Shown: positions 7,012 through 11,954 of the stretch, piece by piece
How the letters are laid out: every line of letters starts with the position of its first letter
How positions within the stretch are numbered: position 1 is the first letter of the stretch
Assembly (NCBI RefSeq): GCF_049615385.1
Contig: NZ_JBMZFL010000034.1
Reading direction: 5' to 3' (one strand)
Length of the DNA stretch: 11,954 nt
Source of the DNA: Aequoribacter sp049615385
Lineage (GTDB): Bacteria > Pseudomonadota > Gammaproteobacteria > Pseudomonadales > Halieaceae
The notes under the pieces: generated by a model
Databases searched by the model: none
What the model was told of the DNA's origin: nothing
Seen by the model: only the letters and a program-made list of their open reading frames with translations
Made by a program: the position numbers and the translations under genes

Positions 7012-8511
7012 TTAGAAAGGACCTCTGTTAAAGTTAATTTGTCGGTAGCTGAGCGCTTCTAGCATGTGGTTTTTTTCGATCATCTTTGCATCCGCAAGAT
7101 CGGCGATGGTGCGAGCCACTCGCAAGGCTCTGTGCACCGAGCGCCCCGATAACTGAAATTTATCAGCCGCCAGAGTCAGCGTGTGTTTGGCGGCATCGCT
7201 GCAGTGTTCATTTGCTAGGGTGTCGCCTTGGGCTCTGGCGTTCAGTGCGTTTTGGCGTTGCTGTGCGCAGGCCTGCGCTTGAGCGACTCGAGCGGCTACG
7301 ATTGCCGATGCTTCCCCATGATCACCCTGTTCCAATAGGGTTCTGGCATCTAGGCGTTCGACTCGACAAAACAAATCGATGCGGTCAAGCAGAGGTCCCG
7401 ATAAACGCGCCTGATAGCGCTCGATCTGATCGTTGCTGCATCGGCAACGGCGCTCTGGATCACCCAAATATCCGCAGGGGCAAGGGTTGGCCGCCGCAAT
7501 TAACTGGAAGTTAGCGGGGTAGGTGACGCTAGCTTTAGCGCGATTAATGCGCACCGACCCCGATTCTAGGGGTTCACGCAACATATCCAAGGTTGCGCGC
7601 GGGAACTCTGCGATCTCATCCAAAAATAATACACCGCGATGGGCCAAGGTGATTTCCCCCGGTTTGGGTTTGGAACCGCCGCCCACCAGAGCGACAGCGC
7701 TAGCGCTGTGGTGAGGTGCACGAAATGGGCGTTCATCACTTGCACTATTACTGGTCATTAAGTCCTGAATAAGCCGTACCTCCAATAAATCAGCTGTGCT
7801 CAGCGGCGGCAGGAGACCGGCAAGGCGGCTCGCGAGCAGGGTTTTTCCGGTCCCCGGTGGGCCATATAAGAACACATTATGTCCGCCTGCTGCGGCGATC
7901 TCGAGCGCGCGTTTCGCCTCGAGTTGGCCTCTTACCTCACTCAGATCGGGCAGTCTTTTATGTGCAAGTGTTGCCCGGTTACTTTGTATGCGGACAGGTT
8001 TGGCGTTGCGCAATTGCGCGCAGACATCGAGCAGAGATTCTGCGCCCATCACGAAACAGTCGGGCACTTGGGCGGCTTGAGGTGCACAGGCCTGGCTAAC
8101 CATGAGTTTGCAGTCTGAAGTGGCGCACGCGTGGGCGCTGGCCAGCACGCCCGTAACTGGGTGCAATGCACCATCAAGACCCAATTCACCGATAAATTCG
8201 TATTGCGATAATTTTTGTGTATTGATTTGGCCTGACGCAGCGAGAACGCCCAGCGCAATGGCTAAATCAAAGCGGCCACCTTCTTTGGGCAAATCGGCTG
8301 GCGCAAGATTAACGGTGATTTTGGCATCGGGAAAATCAAAATGGCTGTTAATAATTGCGCTGCGAACGCGATCTTTGCTCTCGCGCACGGTGGTCTCGGG
8401 CATACCCACTAAGTTGAAGCCGGGTAAGCCGCTACTCAAGTGGGTTTCTACTCGCACTAAGGGGGCATCGATGCCCACCAAAGCACGGGCTTTTATCACA
8501 GATAATTGCAT
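7012..8511 (-). CDS. comM: YifB/ComM family AAA+ ATPase (Mg-chelatase-like)
   Basis: A cytosolic hexameric AAA+ motor. In naturally competent gammaproteobacteria ComM promotes branch migration during integration of transformed DNA, and homologues (YifB) also occur in species not known to be competent. The Lon-like N-terminal domain (about 1-165) has the family signature SGLPGFNLVGMPE (27-39) and NLAPADLPKEGGRFDLAIALG (68-88). The ATPase core has Walker A GPPGTGKT (217-224), FRAPHHS (263-269), Walker B VLFLDE (294-299), the Cys-rich ANPCPCG...CRC (341-358) and GPLLDRID (371-378) with a likely arginine finger. The C-terminal Mg-chelatase-type domain has SGRSVHRALRVARTIADL (455-472), the sensor-2 region. 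The length of 499 is normal. A GGAAG precedes the ATG. It lies 57 bases after ubiK and was probably transcribed with it. No competence genes are in view. Confidence 0.95.
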   Translation of the reverse strand: MQLSVIKARALVGIDAPLVRVETHLSSGLPGFNLVGMPETTVRESKDRVRSAIINSHFDFPDAKITVNLAPADLPKEGGRFDLAIALGVLAASGQINTQKLSQYEFIGELGLDGALHPVTGVLASAHACATSDCKLMVSQACAPQAAQVPDCFVMGAESLLDVCAQLRNAKPVRIQSNRATLAHKRLPDLSEVRGQLEAKRALEIAAAGGHNVFLYGPPGTGKTLLASRLAGLLPPLSTADLLEVRLIQDLMTSNSASDERPFRAPHHSASAVALVGGGSKPKPGEITLAHRGVLFLDEIAEFPRATLDMLREPLESGSVRINRAKASVTYPANFQLIAAANPCPCGYLGDPERRCRCSNDQIERYQARLSGPLLDRIDLFCRVERLDARTLLEQGDHGEASAIVAARVAQAQACAQQRQNALNARAQGDTLANEHCSDAAKHTLTLAADKFQLSGRSVHRALRVARTIADLADAKMIEKNHMLEALSYRQINFNRGPF

Positions 8512-8568
8512 AGCTCTTCCTTGAGCAAATGTTGATGTCGGCGCGCAAACTAGCGCGGAGCTACTGGG

Positions 8569-8808
8569 TTAACCGTTTTCTTCGAGTAGCTTGATTTGCG
8601 CTTCAAGCTCCGCAATGCGTTGTTGTGCGCGCGCTAGCAGTGCGCACTGTGCATCGAATTCCTCGCGCGTTACCACGTCTAATTTTGCCAGCATGGTTTG
8701 CATGAGGGCCTTGGAATTCTTATCTAGCTCTTGTTTTAGCCCGCTATCTTCAGCGAGCCCTTTAAATTGGCTAAGTAGATCGCCAATTGGGGGCGGTTTG
8801 AGCGCCAT
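8569..8808 (-). CDS. ubiK: Ubiquinone biosynthesis accessory factor UbiK (YqiC/BMFP family)
   Basis: A 79-residue protein of the family that in E. coli assists aerobic ubiquinone assembly, working with UbiJ on the lipid-binding Ubi complex. The N-terminal helix (about 8-40, IGDLLSQFKGLAE...) is amphipathic. The centre carries the family core LDVVTREEFDAQ (43-54), and the C-terminus (about 55-77, LLARAQQRIAELEAQIKLLEE) is a trimerising coiled coil. The open frame extends upstream to 8880, but I place the start at 8808 because an AGGAG sits 8 bases before that ATG and the extra 24 residues look unlike the family. It is the first gene of the reverse unit ubiK-comM-rep. Confidence 0.9.
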   Translation of the reverse strand: MALKPPPIGDLLSQFKGLAEDSGLKQELDKNSKALMQTMLAKLDVVTREEFDAQCALLARAQQRIAELEAQIKLLEENG

Positions 8809-8906
8809 GAGCGTGTCTCCTAATGTGTTATGCACAGTGTAGAGCTTTGTGTTTCGAACAAAAAGTGCTGTGTACGTCAAAAGTCATCAATGTGAACCGA
8901 TTTGGT

Positions 8907-8921
8907 GCACCACCTTGGTGC
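8907..8921 (+). promoter_or_regulatory. NtrC-type upstream activator site
   Basis: GCACC-N5-GGTGC is a perfect palindrome that matches the established NtrC pattern (GCAC, seven bases, GTGC). Its centre lies about 140 bases before the predicted sigma-54 start, a normal enhancer distance. The half GGTGC also occurs just to the left (8904-8908), making an overlapping TGGTGCACCA palindrome, so a second weaker contact is possible. I found no second well-matched full site. Confidence 0.75.
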
Positions 8922-9027
8922 CCAGCGCTTTTTTGGGGCGGATGATGCCTCACGGGAATTCATATTTGGCTTTAGATTTCTCGTGAATTTTAGCTTAAAC
9001 CACTGACGTATATGAAAAAAATGCTTC

Positions 9028-9044
9028 TTGGCACGCGGGGTGCA
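9028..9044 (+). promoter_or_regulatory. Sigma-54 (-24/-12) promoter of the TorF-glnK-amt operon
   Basis: TTGGCACG at 9028-9035 is the full -24 element, and GTGCA at 9040-9044 is the -12 element (consensus TTGCA with one mismatch). The first G of GG (9030) and of GC (9042) are exactly 12 apart, the spacing sigma-54 requires. Transcription should start near 9055, giving a leader of about 70 bases. Together with the NtrC-type site this predicts induction under nitrogen limitation. Confidence 0.85.
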
Positions 9045-9053
9045 AAAGAGATC

Positions 9054-9068
9054 GTGCAACAGATGCAC
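9054..9068 (+). repeat. Inverted repeat at the predicted transcript start
   Basis: GTGCA-N5-TGCAC is a perfect 5-bp inverted repeat that overlaps the predicted first bases of the sigma-54 transcript. It is the reverse arrangement of an NtrC site, so NtrC binding is not expected. It could form a small 5' hairpin on the mRNA or be chance. Confidence 0.4.
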
Positions 9069-9125
9069 CAGGCCTAGTGTCGCTGGTCGAAGTGCACACA
9101 TTACATACTCTAAAGGAGACAACAC

Positions 9126-9809
9126 ATGTTCAACAAAACAAAACTTTCCGCTTTGGTCGCTGCTTTGGCATTAACGGGTGCCGCACAAGCATCCGCAGAA
9201 ATTAGTGGCAACGTATCGCTGGTATCCGACTACTCGTTCCGCGGCATTTCGCAGACGGGCGAAAAAGGCGCTATTCAGGGTGGGTTCGACTACGCCGCTG
9301 AATCGGGCTTTTACGCAGGCACTTGGATGTCAAACGTTGAGTTTGGCACCGAGTCGAGCACCGAAATGGACCTTTACTTTGGCTATGGCGGTAGCATGGG
9401 CGATCTTGGCTACGACGTTAGCTATATTTACTTCGACTACGAAGGTGACGCTGAGTTCGATTATCAAGAATACGCGCTCGCCCTCAGCTACGGCGATTTT
9501 AGCTTTGGCGTGAACTACTCGTCGGAATACCTCGGCGATGGTGGCCCTGACTTCGTGTACCCCTACGTTGGCTATTCGATGGCATTAACCGAAGGTTTGT
9601 CACTTGATTTGCACTACGGATACAGCGATATCGACGCCGCGGATTTCTGGGGCCCAGGTGAAGACTCATACTCTGACTACAGTGCCACGCTGGGCTTTAG
9701 CGCCGGCGGTGTTGACTTCGGATTAGCGTTTGTGGGCACTGACTTAGACGATGACGTCGTCGCAGGCTCTGATGATCGTTTGATCTTGTCAATCTCAAAA
9801 AGTCTGTAA
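9126..9809 (+). CDS. TorF family putative porin (TIGR02001/Gcw_chp-like outer-membrane protein)
   Basis: An exported protein of 227 residues, predicted to be a small outer-membrane beta-barrel. Residues 1-24 are a clean signal peptide ending ASA. The mature start EISGNVSLVSDYSFRGISQT (25-44), followed by a GGFDYA-type strand and GFYAGTWMSNVEF (61-73), is the recognisable family signature. The rest alternates Tyr/Phe/Gly and acidic residues in strand-like stretches of about 10, and ends ILSISKSL as a last strand would. The mature part has 36 Asp/Glu and only 4 Lys/Arg, a strongly negative protein. It is the first gene after the sigma-54 promoter, with AAAGGAG 7 bases before the ATG, and lies 54 bases before glnK. 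Inference: a nitrogen-starvation outer-membrane pore or binding protein that lets ammonium or another small nitrogen source in. The biochemical role of the family is not established to my knowledge. Confidence 0.87.
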   Translation: MFNKTKLSALVAALALTGAAQASAEISGNVSLVSDYSFRGISQTGEKGAIQGGFDYAAESGFYAGTWMSNVEFGTESSTEMDLYFGYGGSMGDLGYDVSYIYFDYEGDAEFDYQEYALALSYGDFSFGVNYSSEYLGDGGPDFVYPYVGYSMALTEGLSLDLHYGYSDIDAADFWGPGEDSYSDYSATLGFSAGGVDFGLAFVGTDLDDDVVAGSDDRLILSISKSL

Positions 9810-9823
9810 TCGCATTTCGAGAT

Positions 9824-9844
9824 CGCAGCCCGCGCAGGGCTGCG
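9824..9844 (+). other. Intercistronic hairpin between the TorF-like gene and glnK
   Basis: A perfect 8-bp stem CGCAGCCC / GGGCTGCG with a GCGCA loop sits between the two genes, ending 7 bases before the glnK ribosome site (AGGAG, 9853-9857). No T tract follows, so it is not a standard terminator. It may protect the 3' end of the upstream message from exonucleases or set unequal expression of the porin and glnK. Confidence 0.7.
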
Positions 9845-9863
9845 TACGCAACAGGAGAGCAAT

Positions 9864-10202
9864 ATGAAACTCATAACAGCAATTGTTAAGCCATTTAAGC
9901 TTGATGACGTGCGTGAAGCACTGTCTGAGATCGGAGTACAGGGTATTACTGTGACCGAAGTCAAAGGCTTTGGGCGGCAGAAAGGGCACACCGAGTTGTA
10001 CCGAGGTGCGGAGTACGTGGTCGACTTTTTACCTAAGGTAAAAATTGAGATTGCGGTAGCGGAGGCATTGGCTGATCAGACCATTGAGGCGATCACCAAA
10101 GCGGCTAATACCGGCAAAATTGGCGACGGCAAGGTATTCGTTTCATCGCTAGAGCAGGTGATTCGAATTCGAACTGGCGAAACCGGGGAAGAGGCTATCT
10201 AG
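9864..10202 (+). CDS. glnK: P-II nitrogen regulatory protein GlnK
   Basis: A trimeric cytosolic signalling protein that senses 2-oxoglutarate and ATP/ADP and, when nitrogen is plentiful, docks on the Amt channel and plugs it. The length of 112 residues is exactly standard. The T-loop (about 37-55, GRQKGHTELYRGAEYVVDF) has Tyr51, the uridylylation site in proteobacteria, and Arg47, the residue known to enter the Amt pore. The B-loop TGKIGDGK is at 83-90 and the C-loop Arg101 and Arg103 are present, so ligand binding should be intact. AGGAG precedes the ATG. It is followed 30 bases later by amt, the classic glnK-amtB pair, and is driven by the sigma-54 promoter at 9028 unless an internal promoter exists. 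Confidence 0.97.
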   Translation: MKLITAIVKPFKLDDVREALSEIGVQGITVTEVKGFGRQKGHTELYRGAEYVVDFLPKVKIEIAVAEALADQTIEAITKAANTGKIGDGKVFVSSLEQVIRIRTGETGEEAI

Positions 10203-10232
10203 TCATCCTGTAAATTACGAGAGAGCATTGTT

Positions 10233-11468
10233 ATGGAAAACGAAATATTTCAATTACAGTACGCGCTCGATACCTTTTATTTTCTGGTATGCGGCGCCTT
10301 AGTCATGTGGATGGCAGCGGGCTTCTCTATGCTCGAGGCGGGCTTAGTACGAGCCAAGAACACCACTGAAATCTTAACCAAAAACGTCGCGCTGTACGCG
10401 ATTGCCTGCACCATGTACATGATTTGCGGCTACGCCATCATGTACGGCGGCGATATTTTCTTATCGACGATTACTGGTGACGGTGTCACAGGGGCAGAGG
10501 AAGCGGCTACTTACGCACCTTCGGCTGACTTCTTCTTTCAGGTCGTCTTCGTAGCCACGGCTATGTCGATTGTATCTGGCGCGGTAGCAGAGCGTATGAA
10601 ACTCTGGGCGTTTTTGGCCTTTGCCGTTGTTATGACGGGCTTTATCTACCCAATGGAAGGTTCCTGGACTTGGGGTGGCAATTCCGTATTCGGCATGTAC
10701 AACCTAGGTGACTTAGGATTCGTTGACTTCGCGGGATCAGGCATCGTGCACATGGCGGGTGCAGCTGCGGCTTTAGCTGGTGTGATGTTGGTTGGTGCGC
10801 GTAAAGGTAAATACGGCGCGGATGGCTCAATTCACCCAATCCCGGGCGCAAATTTGCCCTTAGCGACGCTCGGTACCTTCATCCTATGGATGGGCTGGTT
10901 TGGCTTTAACGGTGGCTCGGTGTTGGCAACGGCTTCTGTCGAAAGTGCTAACGCGGTAGCGGTTGTATTCATGAACACCAACGCTGCGGCAGCAGGTGGC
11001 TTAATTGCCGCTTTAATAACAGCGCGTTTCATGTTCGGCAAAGCCGACCTCACCATGGCGCTGAACGGTGCTTTGGCCGGCTTGGTAGCAATCACTGCAG
11101 GTCCTGACACTCCGACCGCCTTGCAAGCAACTATCTTTGGTGCGATCGGCGGCGTCTTGGTGGTGTTCTCGATCATCACGCTAGACAAGCTGAAAATCGA
11201 CGATCCCGTCGGTGCGATCTCAGTCCACGGTGTCGTTGGTTTGTTGGGTCTGCTGTTAGTGCCAGTCACAAACAGCGATGTCAGCTTCATGGGTCAAATC
11301 ATCGGTGCGCTCACTATCTTTGGTTGGGTGTTCATCACTAGCTTTATCGTGTTCTCGATTGTTAAAGCGGTTATCGGTCTGCGTGTCTCTGAAGAAGAAG
11401 AATACGAAGGTGTCGATATCTCAGAATGCGGTATGGAAGCTTACCCAGAGTTCGGTGGATCGAACTAA
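10233..11468 (+). CDS. amtB: Ammonium transporter Amt
   Basis: A trimeric inner-membrane channel that takes up ammonium at low external concentration. Its 411 residues contain about 11 hydrophobic helices. The twin pore histidines are visible: His173 in GSGIVHMAGA and His332 in GAISVHGVVG, where they line the conduction path. Other family marks are GFSMLEAGLVRAKN (30-43), SGAVAERM (115-122), WTWGGN (145-150) and GWFGFNGGS (221-229); Phe106 and Phe225 are the likely gate phenylalanines by position. The cytoplasmic tail RVSEEEEYEGVDISECGMEAY (384-404) is the form that contacts GlnK. There is no cleavable signal peptide, unlike E. coli AmtB, which is common in other bacteria. A GAGAGAG lies before the ATG. 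It is the last gene of the operon, followed by a strong terminator. Confidence 0.97.
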   Translation: MENEIFQLQYALDTFYFLVCGALVMWMAAGFSMLEAGLVRAKNTTEILTKNVALYAIACTMYMICGYAIMYGGDIFLSTITGDGVTGAEEAATYAPSADFFFQVVFVATAMSIVSGAVAERMKLWAFLAFAVVMTGFIYPMEGSWTWGGNSVFGMYNLGDLGFVDFAGSGIVHMAGAAAALAGVMLVGARKGKYGADGSIHPIPGANLPLATLGTFILWMGWFGFNGGSVLATASVESANAVAVVFMNTNAAAAGGLIAALITARFMFGKADLTMALNGALAGLVAITAGPDTPTALQATIFGAIGGVLVVFSIITLDKLKIDDPVGAISVHGVVGLLGLLLVPVTNSDVSFMGQIIGALTIFGWVFITSFIVFSIVKAVIGLRVSEEEEYEGVDISECGMEAYPEFGGSN

Positions 11469-11478
11469 AGTCTTGCGG

Positions 11479-11494
11479 GCACACCTATGTGTGC
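11479..11494 (+). other. Small hairpin just before the amt terminator
   Basis: GCACAC-CTAT-GTGTGC is a perfect 6-bp stem with a 4-base loop, 10 bases after the amt stop codon. It lacks a T tract of its own and forms a tandem pair with the terminator that follows, perhaps adding to transcript stability. Confidence 0.5.
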
Positions 11495-11500
11495 ATCTTC

Positions 11501-11525
11501 GGGGGCCAATGGCCCCCTTTTTTTT
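11501..11525 (+). terminator. Rho-independent terminator after amt
   Basis: A perfect 7-bp stem GGGGGCC / GGCCCCC with an AAT loop is followed by eight T (11518-11525). It should end the TorF-glnK-amt transcript and separate it from the second P-II gene. The stem is identical to that of the terminator at 2707. Confidence 0.94.
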
Positions 11526-11612
11526 GCCGAGATTTTATAGGGCCCATGTCTCATTGGTTTGATGAAATTTGTGTTAGGCTATATCCCTCAAAGACCCACA
11601 AGGATAAACCGC

Positions 11613-11951
11613 ATGAAATTGGTCACCGCGATTATTAAGCCGTTTAAAATGGACGACGTGCGCCTGGCTCTGTCGGAAATCGGCGTTCAGGGAATAACCG
11701 TTACGGAGGTCAAAGGCTTTGGTCGTCAGCGAGGGCACACCGAACTGTATCGCGGCGCTGAGTACGTCGTAGACTTTCTGCCTAAGTTGAAACTTGAAAT
11801 TGCCGTTGCTGAATCACAAGTTGATGCAACCATCGATGCAATTCTTAAATCTGCCAGCACCGGCAAAATTGGCGATGGCAAAATCTTTGTTTCACCGCTT
11901 GAACAAGTGATCCGGATCCGCACCGGCGAAACTGGCGAAGAAGCAGTTTAA
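11613..11951 (+). CDS. glnK: Second P-II protein, GlnK/GlnB paralogue
   Basis: A complete 112-residue P-II signalling protein with the same role type as the one at 9864. By direct comparison the two differ at 18 positions (about 84% identity), mostly in 59-82, the region after the T-loop and the helix before the B-loop. The T-loop is the same apart from Lys40 to Arg, with Arg47 and Tyr51 kept; TGKIGDGK (83-90) and Arg101/Arg103 are kept. I chose the ATG at 11613, not the one at 11559, because AAGGA lies before it and the protein then matches the family exactly. It is preceded by a terminator, so it needs its own promoter; only weak sigma-70-like elements (TTGGTT or TTGATG near 11554-11564, TAGGCTATAT near 11575) are seen and no sigma-54 site. 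Whether it is GlnB or a second GlnK is undecided. What follows lies beyond the window. Confidence 0.95.
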   Translation: MKLVTAIIKPFKMDDVRLALSEIGVQGITVTEVKGFGRQRGHTELYRGAEYVVDFLPKLKLEIAVAESQVDATIDAILKSASTGKIGDGKIFVSPLEQVIRIRTGETGEEAV

Positions 11952-11954
11952 GCA

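Larger units (their letters stand above)
8809..9125 (+). other. Divergent control region between ubiK and the nitrogen operon
   Basis: This 317-base stretch holds no credible gene. It contains an NtrC-type palindrome (8907-8921), an AT-rich middle (about 8955-9027) suited to DNA bending, a sigma-54 promoter (9028-9044) and an inverted repeat at the predicted transcript start. For ubiK the minus strand shows a TTGACG at 8880-8875 and a TACACT about 30 bases downstream, but no well-spaced pair. I saw no clear IHF consensus. Confidence 0.7.

Noticed and set aside
8542..8557. A hairpin CGCGC/GCGCG between ubiK and yifB/comM
   Set aside because: Only a 5-bp stem, no T tract on either strand, and common by chance in GC-containing gaps; not strong enough to call a terminator.
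8809..8880. A 24-residue N-terminal extension of UbiK starting at 8880
   Set aside because: The ATG at 8808 has a good AGGAG and gives the normal family N-terminus and length.
9065..9082. A second NtrC site (GCACC...AGTGT) in the operon leader
   Set aside because: The half-sites are wrongly spaced and the right half does not match GGTGC; it also lies downstream of the predicted start.
8877..9125. An 82-codon reverse open frame that covers the divergent control region
   Set aside because: It has no recognisable domain, shares its span with the sigma-54 promoter and the NtrC-type site, and its composition looks like translated regulatory DNA.
11511..11527. A sigma-54 promoter before the second P-II gene (GG...GC within the terminator)
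   Set aside because: The GG-to-GC spacing is 15, not 12, and the sequence is explained by the terminator stem and T run.
11559..11612. An 18-residue N-terminal extension of the second P-II protein
   Set aside because: P-II proteins begin with MK(L/K)(I/V)-type strands; the ATG at 11613 has AAGGA before it and gives exactly 112 residues.

Overview
The window looks like chromosomal DNA from a Gram-negative, probably marine, gammaproteobacterium. The pointers are a Rep-type helicase, a YifB/ComM ATPase, a UbiK-type ubiquinone accessory factor, a cytochrome c5-like protein, a DUF3080-type lipoprotein, a large TonB-dependent receptor and a glnK-amt locus with a -24/-12 promoter. Base composition is near 50% GC and looks even across the window. 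I see no insertion sequence, phage gene, CRISPR array, tRNA or rRNA. A Cellvibrionales/OM60-like or related oligotrophic lineage is my guess from protein style only.

Layout. (1) 1-2730, forward: one TonB-dependent outer-membrane receptor closed by a strong intrinsic terminator. (2) 2739-4377, reverse: a two-gene unit, glutathione S-transferase-like protein then a DUF3080-like lipoprotein. (3) 4378-4958, forward: a monocistronic periplasmic c-type cytochrome with its own promoter and terminator, divergent from the GST gene. (4) 4962-8808, reverse: ubiK, yifB/comM and rep, read in that order. (5) 8809-9125: a 317-base divergent control region with one NtrC-type palindrome and a near-consensus sigma-54 promoter pointing right. 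(6) 9126-11525, forward: a nitrogen-acquisition operon made of a TorF/TIGR02001-like outer-membrane protein, the P-II protein GlnK and the Amt ammonium transporter, ending in a strong terminator. (7) 11613-11951, forward: a second P-II gene, about 84% identical in protein to the first, ending three bases before the window edge.

The most interesting part is regions 5-7. The sequence supports a nitrogen-starvation operon in which NtrC and sigma-54 drive an outer-membrane beta-barrel candidate together with the inner-membrane ammonium channel and its P-II gatekeeper. The barrel candidate is extremely acidic (36 acidic against 4 basic residues after the signal peptide). It could be a cation-favouring outer-membrane entry step for ammonium, but that is inference. 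A second, independently transcribed P-II paralogue sits directly behind amt. The rest of the window is mostly conserved housekeeping; the TonB receptor, the DUF3080 lipoprotein and the GST have unknown substrates or roles.
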